Below, piece by piece: positions 11,426-25,600 of a stretch of 64,000 nucleotides of DNA; the stretch's first letter is position 1, and each line of letters starts with the position of its first letter. The notes below the pieces were generated by a model. The model worked only from the letters and a program-made list of their open reading frames with translations. It was not told the origin of the DNA and did no database searches. Made by a program: the position numbers and the translations under genes. The stretch spans positions 6,679,517 to 6,743,516 of the forward strand of contig OX235263.1 of assembly GCA_944472135.2 (NCBI GenBank), in the 5' to 3' direction. Origin of the DNA: Trichobilharzia regenti (taxonomy: Eukaryota; Platyhelminthes; Trematoda; Strigeidida; Schistosomatidae).

Positions 11426-13225
11426 CACTACACTACACTACACTACACTACACTACACTACACTACACTACACTACACTACACTACACTACACTACACTA
11501 CACTACACTACACTACACTACACTACACTACACTACACTACACTACACTACACTACACTACACTACACTACACTACACTACACTACACTACACTACACTA
11601 CACTACACTACACTACACTACACTACACTACACTACACTACACTACACTACACTACACTACACTACACTACACTACACTACACTACACTACACTACACTA
11701 CACTACACTACACTACACTACACTACACTACACTACACTACACTACACTACACTACACTACACTACACTACACTACACTACACTACACTACACTACACTA
11801 CACTACACTACACTACACTACACTACACTACACTACACTACACTACACTACACTACACTACACTACACTACACTACACTACACTACACTACACTACACTA
11901 CACTACACTACACTACACTACACTACACTACACTACACTACACTACACTACACTACACTACACTACACTACACTACACTACACTACACTACACTACACTA
12001 CACTACACTACACTACACTACACTACACTACACTACACTACACTACACTACACTACACTACACTACACTACACTACACTACACTACACTACACTACACTA
12101 CACTACACTACACTACACTACACTACACTACACTACACTACACTACACTACACTACACTACACTACACTACACTACACTACACTACACTACACTACACTA
12201 CACTACACTACACTACACTACACTACACTACACTACACTACACTACACTACACTACACTACACTACACTACACTACACTACACTACACTACACTACACTA
12301 CACTACACTACACTACACTACACTACACTACACTACACTACACTACACTACACTACACTACACTACACTACACTACACTACACTACACTACACTACACTA
12401 CACTACACTACACTACACTACACTACACTACACTACACTACACTACACTACACTACACTACACTACACTACACTACACTACACTACACTACACTACACTA
12501 CACTACACTACACTACACTACACTACACTACACTACACTACACTACACTACACTACACTACACTACACTACACTACACTACACTACACTACACTACACTA
12601 CACTACACTACACTACACTACACTACACTACACTACACTACACTACACTACACTACACTACACTACACTACACTACACTACACTACACTACACTACACTA
12701 CACTACACTACACTACACTACACTACACTACACTACACTACACTACACTACACTACACTACACTACACTACACTACACTACACTACACTACACTACACTA
12801 CACTACACTACACTACACTACACTACACTACACTACACTACACTACACTACACTACACTACACTACACTACACTACACTACACTACACTACACTACACTA
12901 CACTACACTACACTACACTACACTACACTACACTACACTACACTACACTACACTACACTACACTACACTACACTACACTACACTACACTACACTACACTA
13001 CACTACACTACACTACACTACACTACACTACACTACACTACACTACACTACACTACACTACACTACACTACACTACACTACACTACACTACACTACACTA
13101 CACTACACTACACTACACTACACTACACTACACTACACTACACTACACTACACTACACTACACTACACTACACTACACTACACTACACTACACTACACTA
13201 CACTACACTACACTACACTACACTA
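11426..13225. repeat. Perfect (CACTA)360 pentanucleotide array
   Basis: The pentamer CACTA is repeated head to tail over 1,800 bp with no visible substitution or indel, giving 360 copies. The edges are abrupt: actca before it and tatat after it. No stop codon occurs in any + frame because the period is 5, so two overlapping long frames encoding (HYTTL)n cross it. These are repeat artefacts. The array lies about 0.6 kb upstream of the first recognised Meis exon. The perfect homogeneity suggests very recent expansion or an assembly-polished length. Confidence 0.99.
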
Positions 13226-13839
13226 TATATTTTCTTCTCTCCGGATCTAATAGAGGCTACTCGAGGTTTTTTTGGGGTATGCTGGCTAGGAAGGAAACCC
13301 GACCGACCACCCACAACCATCCTCTTGTACGTTGTTAGCCAGCTTACTTATATAAATAATCCCCTCTGGCATGATAACACATCTAGTAAGAATGTTTAGA
13401 ATTTAGAGTACAATTCTAAAACTTGCTTATAAAACGAATAAACTACTTATTTAAGGAGTAAGTAATCTATAAATGGTGTAATTTGAAGGAAAGGAGAGGA
13501 AATCCCAAAACATCTTCCTTTGTAGCGATTTAAATGAGGAAGAGTACTCACCAATGACATTACCTTAATGATGATCATCACTGGATTCCATCCCAGTGGC
13601 CGAATGGTATACGACTTCGACTTCTAGTCTCAAAGTCCTGGGTATGATGGTATGGTTATCTGTGTGTACTGATGAAGAGTCCCAAAGAAGGGGAGGGTGA
13701 AACACTCATCGTCGTCGCCGTCGTCGTGGTCATAATGAAAATTACACTATGGACAAATGAAAAATAAATTATACAATGAGTTTTGTTTTTCACAACCCTA
13801 CCCCCCTTCATTCTCTGCTTTTCTCTCTTTTGTTATCAG
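13226..13839. other. Stretch between the CACTA array and exon a
   Basis: It contains a B-like SINE trace (tcccagtggccgaatggtat, then tactgatgaagagtcccaaa; 13589-13685) and a GTC/GTCGTC microsatellite near 13710. It ends in the polypyrimidine tract of exon a. Confidence 0.5.
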
Positions 13840-14029
13840 GCATCCATTATTCCCTCTGTTGGCGCTGATCTTTGAAAAATGTGAATTAGCCACCTGTACA
13901 CCACGTGATCCAATGTCAGCGGCAGCTGTTGCAGCAGCCGCTTCTGCATCTGGTAATACAAATCCTGGAAATATGGAAGTATGGTCATCGGAATCATTCA
14001 ATGAAGATATTATTGTATTTGCTAAAGAG
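13840..14029 (+). CDS. meis: Meis exon a: MEIS domain block A
   Basis: The acceptor is tgttatcag and the donor is gag/gtgagt. The exon starts with the last base of a split codon (G at 13840) and then reads [18 protein letters not shown], the hallmark first block of the MEIS/PKNOX N-terminal domain. A flatworm-specific Ala/Ser/Asn-rich insert of about 25 residues follows, and then [15 protein letters not shown]. The open frame runs upstream to an ATG at 13757, but that stretch is the polypyrimidine tract and acceptor, so I do not treat it as coding. An exon ending in two bases of a Gly codon must lie upstream; vertebrate Meis has ...YG at this junction. Confidence 0.95.
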
Positions 14030-17000
14030 GTGAGTTTTAATCATTGTTTATGTGCGTGTATGTGTGTGTGTTTATTAGTAGTAGACCTTACGGACCCTAC
14101 TGAGATGGTATCCTCCTAAAACAGCCATCCTTCATTTTGTAAGAATAGAAGACAAAGGCCAGGCAACAGATTGTTTATTAAGGAAATCAACGCATATTTA
14201 TGGATTATTGTTAGCAGAAAAACACCGTCTTCTGATTGGTTGTTTCTCACTGAAAGTTAATCTTTCATTTGTTTGTGGCTGTTTCTTGAATGTCAGATCA
14301 TCTATATGTAAAATCTGCTGTGGTTGGTTGTTGAGTCAGTCTTTGTTCTCATTTTTCTCACGACCAACATTGGGGGCATACACCTTGACGTAAATTACTG
14401 TCTACCAATATTTAAGTGTTGGTTTGTAGGGATCTGGTTGGTTACAGGATTTCATCATGAGCTGACATTGGTTAGAGAACCATTGGAAAACCTGCAGGGA
14501 GTACTGGACAGCTGTTTCGTCCTAGTTTGGGACTCTTCAGGCAGATAGTTACCTGGGGCTAGCTAGCTCGTCTTGAAACCAGAAGGTCCTGGGTTAGAAC
14601 CCCGTCGGTGGATGCGTACTAATGAAGGATTAGTCAAACTAGGCAGACGAAACAGCTGTCCAGTACTCCTTACAGGTTTTCCAATGGTTCTCTAACCAAT
14701 ATCAGCTCTTGATGAAATCTTGTAACTGTCTACCGATTTTGGCTAGTAGCCAGCTCTCACCACAATCTCACGGCATAACACCATAGACCACTGACCAATC
14801 CTCCGTTTTCTTCACCGATTTCCATGGCTGACGAACAGTGAAGGGTGCGAGAGGGGTATTTACATAATATTCCTAGAGTATGGATTCATTCAACCGATCA
14901 AATGTCTTCACCACAGTTTCCCTTACAAACTAAAATTGTCCAAATTGCACATAATGTGATCTAGAATATAAATGTGCTCCTGACTGATTGATTGATTGAT
15001 TATTGATATAGTGTAGTTGGTTACTGTTAACCAAACTGTAAATGTCATTCAATTGCTTACCAGTTTGGCGAAGCAGCTAGCCGCCAGTCACACATTTAGG
15101 TGGTTTGCACTGACTCACCTCTGCTCACCTTTAGCTCAGCTGCGTAGAAATGAGCGCGAAAAGGCATCCGATATTCGGATCACTTCCCATCTAGTTGAAT
15201 TGAAAACATTTATTTCCCGATACGAATTTAAAACAAGCAATAAAGCAGGATGATTTAATGATGGATTCATCAAATTTCGGTAGAACTCTTCCTCAGCTGA
15301 GAACTCTACATACACGGATGTATATACTCTTGAAATGACATTGGGAGATATAAGACTGATAAGCGAGCAAATAAACTACATTGTGAATTAGTCATGTAGA
15401 AAGGCAGGTGGGAATGTTTTTCAGGTCATGTTCAAATGGATAAGGGGAGAGCGAGAGAGTATGAGAGATCAAAATTAAGATAAATTGCATTACGCTTCGA
15501 TTACACATCACTTAGATAAACCATTAGTCATTAGAGAATATAACAAGAATTGCAAACAGAGTAATATCAATGGTGATAGTTATAATAATAGTAATAATAA
15601 TAGGTAGAATAATACGTAAAACGTATTATCATGGTGGATTCAGAGTCACGACCATCTCCTTTTGTACACACAGAGGCTGGTTTATAAACTCGAATTGCAC
15701 AAGCCTCCTCTGCAATTGCAAGCAACTTCTTGTGTTCTTTGTCTGCTGACTGGCGACAGTGAATGACTTGACAGTGCGTCGATATCATGTCGTTATACAC
15801 ACACACACAAGATGTTTTGTTATTGAGGATTTTGGCATTTTGCGCACTCAGCTGGTCTTTCAACCATTTTGGCAAATACCCCATCACATGCTACGAGTAG
15901 GCAGACAATCGCCTTTCCATACTCAGTTTGAAGTGTCGAGGATTGATGATGACTGGTCTTTTTCACAGACTGTTGAAGTACTTGCTTGTTGTTGTTGATG
16001 GTGGTGTTAAGAAAAACAAGTTTCAACTTTTATCTAATTGGTTGGTTGGCTGATTGATGTGAGCGATATTCAAAACTCCTCATATTGACTCCTGAACACT
16101 CTCCAATCCTCTTCTGGAAAAAAATCCATAGAGAATTCTGGATTCCCAGCACTCTTTGTTCACTTGACATTTTATATAATAACAATCATGGCATATATCA
16201 AGTTGTGGGTATATTATAACTTTGACATTTCGTTGTGTAATATAATAATAATAACAGCTTTATTCCAAACGGTATTTGTGGTAGAGGTATGGAATTTTCA
16301 GCGTGGATTACAATATATTGCATCTAATTACCTCATCAATTTTATAAGATTTTAAAATCAAAAAGCAACAACCAAAAGACACAGATAAATAAAAAGAACA
16401 CCGTAGACTTTACATTTCAAGCAATGCACCACAGGATATGAAATATAAAGTTGATGTGTGATAAATGAGAACAACAGTGTAATAGTAACGAGGAAAGGAA
16501 AACAAAGACTAATGGGACTATTTGCTAGAGTGCCGCAGTAAGTTTATCGTGTCATACCTAACGGATTTCTCATCACATAACAGCTGTGCCAGATATGGTA
16601 TTGTGGAGTTTTGTACTTGGTAGTCCTAGCATATAGCCTCCTCCTATAGCTGCTTCTTGTTCTACCAGATTAAATGCAAGGAGAGAGCTGCGTATAGAGA
16701 GGATTCTCGGGGTCTGACAATATTGTATTCTCTAGTTTCTTACATGACATTATATGTCTATCCACCAGAGTGTTAACCAGTTGGTTTGGTGATATCCCAC
16801 TTGCCCTACTAACGGCTTTTAGTGCCTGCCCTTCTCAGCGAAGCAAAGTCTTTCTTAAGTAGTCCAGGAAAGATTGATGGAGAGCAGTAAGGGGGGATGG
16901 GTAGAATACAAGAATTGAGAAACTGAGAAAGCAAAGACTGCTTTATACCAGATTGCCTAAATTTCCTAACGTAGAACGTTAAGCGAAACATCTTTCTAGT

Positions 17001-20000
17001 AACTAGCAAGATGTGGGAAGACCAGGAAAGATCGGTGGAAAAACTCAGCCCAAGGTACTTGACATAAGATGTATTTTCAACCTCTGTGCCGTCAATGAGA
17101 GTGGGGCCATGTGAGCTAACTAGTTGTTGTAGGTCACATTTACGTCTGAAAGTGAAATTGACTACCTGACATTTAGACGGATTCCGCTTAAGACCGTTTG
17201 AAGAGGACCACTGACTAATTTCTGTGTAATAATCATCAGTTGGAGATTTGGCATAAAAAAATCTTTTTTTTTCTAAAATGAATTATTTCAATATATACAT
17301 AAATGTTTTTTTTATATGTTCGATTTTATATATAAGATTATTACGGTCTGTTAACTGGTTCAGTCGAAAACTGGACCTAGAATATATATATATATATTCG
17401 CATACATATCGTATGCATATCTTTCTTAATGTGGCCAAAAATCCTGAAAGAGTGTAGGAGGGAGAGAGAAGCTCTGAATAAAGCCTGAAAACGATAGATT
17501 CGTCAGAAGAGAACAACACCTTCTATTCGTCATCTATATCTTTTATACATCTATATACGTAAAAAATATATATGTATATATAGGGTATATTTAAATGACC
17601 AAAAGTATCAATTTTCGTGGTATATATATATATGCTTACGTTTTAAACATACACAAACGTGTATGTGTGCATTTAAATATATATATAGACATGTATGGGC
17701 ATGTATATAATGCATGTAAAGATCAATACATAGAGGCACACATACACACATACGCACGTGATATGTACGTATATATATATGGACGTACATCATTGATTGA
17801 GGATATATATATATATGTATTTAAATTTCTGGTCAATATGTAATATTATATAGATAGATAGATGCTTAGACAAGTCAAGAAGATAAGCAAGTCAAATAGA
17901 AAGATTTAAAAATTAGTTCACATCTGTTGTTTTGTATAATAAATACACGAAAATATATAACTAGGCTATTAGTATTAAGAATAACAATAATAATAATAAT
18001 AAACAAAAAGTTAAACAAATGAGATATAGGCTGCAGGGATGGTGTGAGGGGGAGGAGCGAATATTGGAAGCGATAGGGGGAGTGAGGCTAAAGAAAGATC
18101 ATGTTTGTTTAGTGAAGAAGACATACACATATATATATATTGCATGGGGGGTTTCACCATGAGCTGACATCAGTTAGAGAACCATTGGAAAGCCAGCACT
18201 GGGGGTACTAGAAATCTGGCTGTTTCGGCCTGGTTTGGGACTCTTCATCAGTACACACCCACCGGGATTCGAAACCAGGACCTTCTGGTTACAAGGCTAG
18301 CGAGCTAGCATGTAGACCATTGAACCAATCTCTGGGAGCCGATCCAATGGCCAGTGCATGAATTCTAACTACTGACAATTCACGATATAATGTGACCGCT
18401 AGCCAATGTCTTTGGTGGCGAGTATTTATCCTCACACCCGACCTGGTTCACCCCACTAGTCACAACTTCTCACTAGAACCCCAGGTAACCACCTACTTGA
18501 ATAGGGCAAGTCGCTAGTGAGCATCTCATTGATATTCAAGTGTTGGTTTGTAGGGATTTGGTTGATTGGTCACAGGATTTCATCATGAGGTGACATTAGT
18601 TAGAGAACCAATAGAAAAATTGCAGGTAGTACTTAATAGCTGTTTCGTGCCAGTTTGTGACTCTTCACAGTACGCACCCACCGACACGGTTCGAACCCAG
18701 GACCTTCTGGTTACAAGGCGAGCTCGCAGAATCGCCCTATTCAGGCAGTTGCCTGGGGTTATAGTGGGAAGAAGAAATGGTCAGGAGGATGCAGCAGGTT
18801 GAAGTGGAGGCAGTAGCGCATCGAAGAAGACATTGCGCGTTATATTACGAATTTGCAGAAGTCAGAATTCATGTACTGGTCATCGGATAGAGTCCCAGTG
18901 GCTCAATGTTCTACGAACTAGCTCATTAGCCTTGTAACCAGAAGGTTCTGAGTTCTAGTCTTGGTGGTGGTGGTGGGTGAGTGCTGCTGAAGAGTCCGTA
19001 GCTAGGCTGACGAATCAGCTGTCCAGTACTCCCTTGGTGGTTTTCCAGTGGTTCTCCCTCTAACTGATATCAATTCATGGTGAAATCCTCCATCCAATTA
19101 ACAGACCCTAATTTCTACTGGACTAAAGTAATATTTTAATCAATGTTCACTTGTGTTCGAACTTCTTTTTTGAAAATCGAACTAAACTAAATGAAAACTA
19201 ATTACGAATTAATTTTCCCTTATTTGTTTTTTTTTACTTTTGAATAGTTGGTAAACTCTCAGAAAACAATTCGTACCAGTGATCCTGAATTAGACTCCCT
19301 GGTGAGTTTGATATTTACAAGAATTATTATTATTACTATTATTATCTTTACTGTTAATATTGCCCATATGCATATCACGTGAATTAATTAAAGTATATTT
19401 GCGTATGTATTTTCTCCACTTTTCGCCTTCCAATATATTTTTCCACCTTAGGAATGAATACACTTTGTATAGTGTCTGTTAAAGGCTTTTAGAGTTAACT
19501 TCGCTTAATTGGAGCTTAAAATACCAAATAGTATCTCATAAGCGCTGGCATATAAAAGATAAATATATTAGATGATGAGTGGCGATTGGCGTCTACTGGG
19601 GGGGGGTACTTACTCTTTAGTAAGGTGTATTCTTCCCTCTCGAGGATTTCAGCCTATTGAAGATATTCACGTTGATGACTTGACCTCTTGTATGACTGTA
19701 ATGCATGTTGGTTTGGCAGGGATTTGATTGGTTCAAACCCTTGTGCTGGATGTACATACTGGTGAAGAGTTTTAAACTAGGACGAAACAGCTATCCAGTA
19801 ATCCTTACTGGTTTTCGAATGGTTCTCCAATCAATATCAGCTCATATATATATATATATATTGATTGGTCATTGGGAGGGAGGATAAGTAGTGTGATGCG
19901 TCTATTCAGCACCATGGAGGACTAAAGCTAATGCTGATTACTGTACATTTCTTTTCTAAGTCTTCGTCTTCTACCGCATCAGTTGGTGCCACTGTCTCCA

Positions 20001-22629
20001 GACAATGAAGATCCTATGGCCTGTTACTTTCGAGGCTGGAGACATAAGGAACTTCTTGCGGGATTTTGAAGCCGTCGCTGAGTTGGTGAGCGTCAAGGAT
20101 CCGTTAGCGAAGGCGGTCATGCTGGAGACGCTGGTGAGAGGTCAAGCAAAGGCGGCGATCAGGTGGGACGAAGACCTGGAAGCTGGTATTTGAACGATTG
20201 ATGTAGGAATTCGACAGTAGCACTCGCCACTACATGACTTAATCCCAACTAAAATCAAGAATATAATGTACATTATGAAGAGGGTAGTAATGGAAATGAT
20301 GAGTTGTCATAATCATATTTGTTGATATTAATTATTGCATAAGAGGAGTTGAATAAATGAATCAGAGTTACGTAATAAAATGAATAGATTTAATTTAATA
20401 GATTCACTGGCTCCATACCGCCCACCCGCCGACCGGGCAGAAAGACTTAGTAACAAGAAACTCTGGGAAGGAACCGATCAAGAACTGATCCGACATATAT
20501 ATATATGATAAAGAAAAGGAAGATGAATTGGGCACATGCTGAGGAGATCGTCCAGTGCAACTTGAAAGGCAGACAACGAATTGGATGTTGATGTGAGTGA
20601 GAGTGACATGGAAGAGATCAGAGAATACGGGCATTCGTGGAGCCAACTGATGAAGAAGACTGAAGACAACCGGACAAAAAGAAGATGACTACTGTCGAAG
20701 CCGTATATTCCACTCGGAATCTAAGGGAACAATAATTATGATAATCATATAAAATATATATTACCTAAGTACATAAATGATGAAGACGATATTTTCAACC
20801 AGTCTCATTTCTGACATCTTACTCAAGTGAACAACCACAGGAAAATTGGAAACTCAAGTTTATAGAAAATCAGTTTACACAGACCAAATAATGAATTACT
20901 ACAGCAACAACACACAAAAAGAGTTGTATAGTATCACTATTCAACAGGGCCAGGACTCATTGTAGCACTCCCACGTTAAGGCAGATTGAAGAAAGATATC
21001 TCATAGACGTCTTCCAAAAGTATGGATATCCACAAAACTTTATCAAAAGACATCTACCCCCAAGGAAAACACAGGGGAAATCGCCCTACCATATATAAAA
21101 CACGATATCTCATAAATGAATGCAAGACTCTTCAAACATTGCATACAAATCAACAAAATCACTTCACCCAACTGGCTCTATGTCAACCAAAAGACTCAAC
21201 AACGAAAGAAGATAAAGCCAACATCATCAACAAAATAAATTGTAACAAGTGCGAAAAACACTACATTGGCCAATGTGGACATCCCCTTAGTCTTCGTATC
21301 CATGATCATAAACTAGACGTCAAAAGACATGATGATATCCACTCCCACAACCATGGACATCAATTCGTCTGGGACAATCAACGTTCAAATATTCGACAGA
21401 GAAACAACACCAAGAATGTTAGGGAACTTTTAAAACTCTGGTATTTCAGAAAATCGTCAATTAGTAGACACATTGAGATAGACAAAATCTACCCATCGAT
21501 AGGAAGGAAACCTCTCTCTCTCACACACAAAGGGGCAAACTTCAGATCAAGGAAACAATCAATACCAATATAAGTAGCCGTCTAGAGAGTGTGAAAACAC
21601 ATAACCAATCACGATGTTGAAGGCCACCGACCAGAAGAGATCATGAATTAACTCGTAGAGAAATTTAAAGGCGGTGAAGATGCTGTCTAGTAGGTGGGGT
21701 GGGTGGGCAATGAAAGCTTTGCAAATATAAATATAAAACAACTACATGAAAAGTTTTCAACCCAATGTTCAACTCTAACTCTCACACACATAAAGACCCA
21801 GTTAGTTAACCATCCATCCATCCATTCAATCATTCATCAATTTGGCGTCTTTCTACATAGAAAATGAAAACCGTTTTGTATTTGCGCCTGTTCACGAGTT
21901 GTGTGTTGCATATGTGTGTCTGTGTGCGTGCGTGCGTACGTGTTTCTCGAAGAAAACAAAAATAATTTCATTACACATTGAAAAAACCAGCAAAAAAAAC
22001 AAAAATTAAAAACATGATGGATAAATTTGAGAAGTTGTTCATTTAAAAATTGAATTTTTTTTGGTGGCGAGTGGTGGTTGGGGTGGTGGTGGTGGTGGTG
22101 ATAGTGGGTTTACACTTGTGAAAATTTCCAAGTATTGGTGAAAATGTCTATCGGTTTGTCTGAATGTATGTCAAATATGTGTTGGTATGCGAATCAAGGT
22201 GAGAAAAATGAGAAAAAAGTCCAAGTACCTAGAAGCCGAGACACTGAGAGAGAGAGGGGGGGAGGAGAAAGAGACTTAAATTTCTTTTGGTCACATTATA
22301 ACACCATTTTTATTTCAAATATAGATATTAATAATAACAGTAATAATCATATGAATTCACAATATTCACACCATTTTTGGCATATTTCATAAATGTGTGA
22401 GTTGTGTGCGTGCGTGCGTGCATGTGTGTTTGCGCGCCTATCTTGGCGGTAATCTGATCTAATGTTTTTTAAAAAAAAAACTGTGCTACATATACACACA
22501 GAACAGACTGCACAAAATCTAGGACAGGATAAGATCATTATTATTATTATTATTATAAGGCTATTTTTCATCATTCGCTGTCCCACTCTGTGGGCGTATC
22601 TCCTCAAAATGCCATATATCATTCAGAGT

Positions 22630-22660
<31 letters not shown>

Positions 22661-25600
22661 ATAGATGTGTGCTTCATAGTTTGCCTAAATTGAGACAGGT
22701 ATATACATATCTCGTTGTTTTCTTATCTATCTATCTACCGATCTACCTGCGCTGAGATGATTCTGGCTGTCTGATTTGTTCAGTGTGTGTGATATCAGTC
22801 TCATTGTTGATTTTTTTCTTCTATTTTTTGCATTTTTTCTCTCTCATTAACGTTATTTTAATGTTATCTTCATTTATTTCTCTCTCTCCCCCACACCTTC
22901 CACTCTATTAGATAATTCAAGCGATTCAGGTTCTCCGATTTCATCTTCTTGAAATCGAGAAGGTAAGTAGTGTGTGTGTGTGATATACCTACATAGTTTG
23001 GTGTTTAATTATTTTAGTTTATCTCTCTGTTTTTCTCCATGTGTACGTGCGTTTGATTCTAGACTTCGTCCTATTTGAGGACGAAATCTCAGCACGGATA
23101 GAGAGGGCTGGTTTCGCATATGCCTGCCAGTTTACGCCGTCTCTGGCTTAGTAGACGTGATATCCGGCTGGCTATCAACCAATGGGCGGGTGTACTGCTC
23201 AGCGGTAGTCCGCTCCATCCTCCTTTATGGCTGGCTGTGAGCGATACCTGGCCATTGAGAGTAGAAGACATGAAAAAGGTGGCTAGCTGTCTTTGATCAT
23301 AGGTGTCTGCAGTCTATCTCCCGTGTGAAGTAGTATAATAAGGTGAGCAATATAAAGGTTAGGCGACGAATGCTAGGTAAGGAGGGGAAATCAATTCAAA
23401 TTCTGGGGTTCAAGTCCCAGCTGGTGTACACTTTTGTCTCACCACTTAACCGACTGTAAGCTGGACAAAGAGGGAGGAAGGTCGTGGGGAGGAGTGTGTG
23501 ACACTAGCAAACAACCCCCCCAAAAAACGAATACCAGTGCTACTGAAACTTCCAGACTCAAGCTTGTCGAAGCCTTACATTCGACTCGAAAGGCAAAGGA
23601 TAGCATCCTTGAGGCATATTAAGTTGACAAGTAACAAAATAAAAGATGAAATACATCTCAGATTTGACTTCTGACGGCAGTCAACCTTAAGAGAACTGGA
23701 ATAAAATGAAATCCACGATGACGATAGGGATATTGTAAACCGAAAGTTACACCACTGAATTGACTGAATGTTGGGTAAACACCTTGTTCGATTCCTTTCA
23801 CGATTTGAGTTGTTCTTTTTCTCACAAACAAGAACTACTATTTACCCTTCGAGTTCCTGGTGGAACATAGGGCCTCACGTACACATCTCCTCTATGTCAT
23901 TCCCGGACCTATGCTCATCTCGTCGACTGTCGTTTCGAGCTCCTCCCAAGGGTGTTTGTTGTCCAATTCATCTCTATTTCCTTGTGAATCTCTTGTTAGG
24001 TAATGGGTTCTTAGTTGCTTTGTGTTGGTGGCAGAGTGGTTAAGACTCTCGCCGACCATGCAAATGGTCCGGGGTTCGCTTCCCTGTCGAACGCACACCT
24101 GATATCAATGGTCAACCTGCAAAATTTGGACTAAGGATATCCATGCTGAAAATTCAATACTTGTACCAAAAATACGCTGTGAAATCAAGCTATAATCAAA
24201 ATAAAATAAATAATCATGAGTTTTATTCACATATTGATTGTATTTCTATCTTCATTTTACAGGTGCATGAACTCTGTGATAATTTTTGTTCTCGTTATAT
24301 AACCTGTTTACGTGGTAAAATGCCAATAGACTTAGTGATTGAAGATAGAGATTCAGCTGGATCCACAGGATCAGGAAACAGTCCACAACCAGTGAATTGT
24401 TCAGTGAATCAGTCACAAATGAATGCGGCCGCTGCCGCCGGTGGTGGATTACAACATCCAGGTTCAAATCATCCTGGTTCAGTAAATATGTTCAACAGTT
24501 TAATTGATGAGTCTAATAGTGGATTGGCGGCAATGCAACAACAACATCAACAACAACAGCAGCAGCAACATTCTCTCTCACATCCTGGTAGTATGTCAAA
24601 TTATGCAAATAACCCAGGGTTTCGAGGTGATCCAGCGGCAGCGTATGCCGCAGTTGCTGCAGCGGCTTCTGTCTCTCAAATGGGTGGTTTACTGGGTCTT
24701 GGTGGTATGTATCCTTGCTCAAATCTTCCTTCATCATCGTCAGCAGCGGCATCCTCATCATCAAATGCAGCATTTCATTCAATGTTTGGTGGTGATCCAC
24801 GGTATAATCCTAATTCACATAGTTCTCCAGCGCCTGGTTTCCCTGACGCTTCAAATTACTATGGCCACCATCATCAACAGCAACAACAGCAACAGCACCA
24901 TCAGTCACATCATCAACATGCCGGTGGTGGTCACTCCAACTACCATCATCCTGGTATGTATTCATCATCAAATCCATCAGGGTTTGGCGGCGGGATGGAT
25001 CTAGGCGGATCTAATGATCTGCTCAGACCACCACATCTTGGTTCACCTTATTCAAGTCATCATCATCTATCGAATGTATCCGGAAATTTTAATAGTATTA
25101 ACTCACAAAATTTTAGTGGACATCTGCTAGGCAGTGGACAACATAATGCTTCGAATCTCAGTGCATTTGGACAACATCAACTGTCAGCTGACGCACTGTC
25201 ATCTTCTTCATCTTCTGGAATGGTTGGACGATCAAAAGTGAGTGAATTTATTGAAAAAAATCCTGTTAATATGGTGATTTATTTTCACTTTTTTATCGAT
25301 CGGGATGCCGAGCATTTCTTTGTGACATAGGACTGGGTTGGAAAAGGATTAGGGGGTGATTGAACTGAAATGTGATATCAATCCACGTAGTTGACTTGAG
25401 CAAACCAGGCAAGGAGTTGTAGACTACTTGATTGGTTGGGTTCCTCGGAATGCTAAGAACCAACTAAGAACTCGAACTATTGGTGATACGGCTAAAAATC
25501 CTTCTCAATGGCGCAAATGCATTCAGTGTTTGCAGTAGCCACGATCCGCTAAATTATCCGTGGGTTTCCATGTTCCTATTGTCTTGAATCTCTTTTTTTT

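Noticed and set aside
11426..13225. CACTA-type (En/Spm) DNA transposon suggested by the repeated motif
   Set aside because: The motif is a simple tandem repeat with no terminal inverted structure or transposase.
11385..13399. Two very long overlapping open frames of (HYTTL)n
   Set aside because: They are produced by the CACTA repeat, which has no stop in any + frame. There is no codon bias or domain.
13757..13839. ATG at 13757 as the Meis start codon
   Set aside because: The stretch up to 13839 is a pyrimidine tract ending in a good acceptor, and it replaces the conserved upstream exon with non-conserved sequence. An alternative promoter cannot be excluded.
1..13839. Upstream Meis exon ending in ...YG
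   Set aside because: I looked for an exon ending in two bases of a Gly codon before GTRAG and found none with Meis-like sequence. It is probably outside the window.
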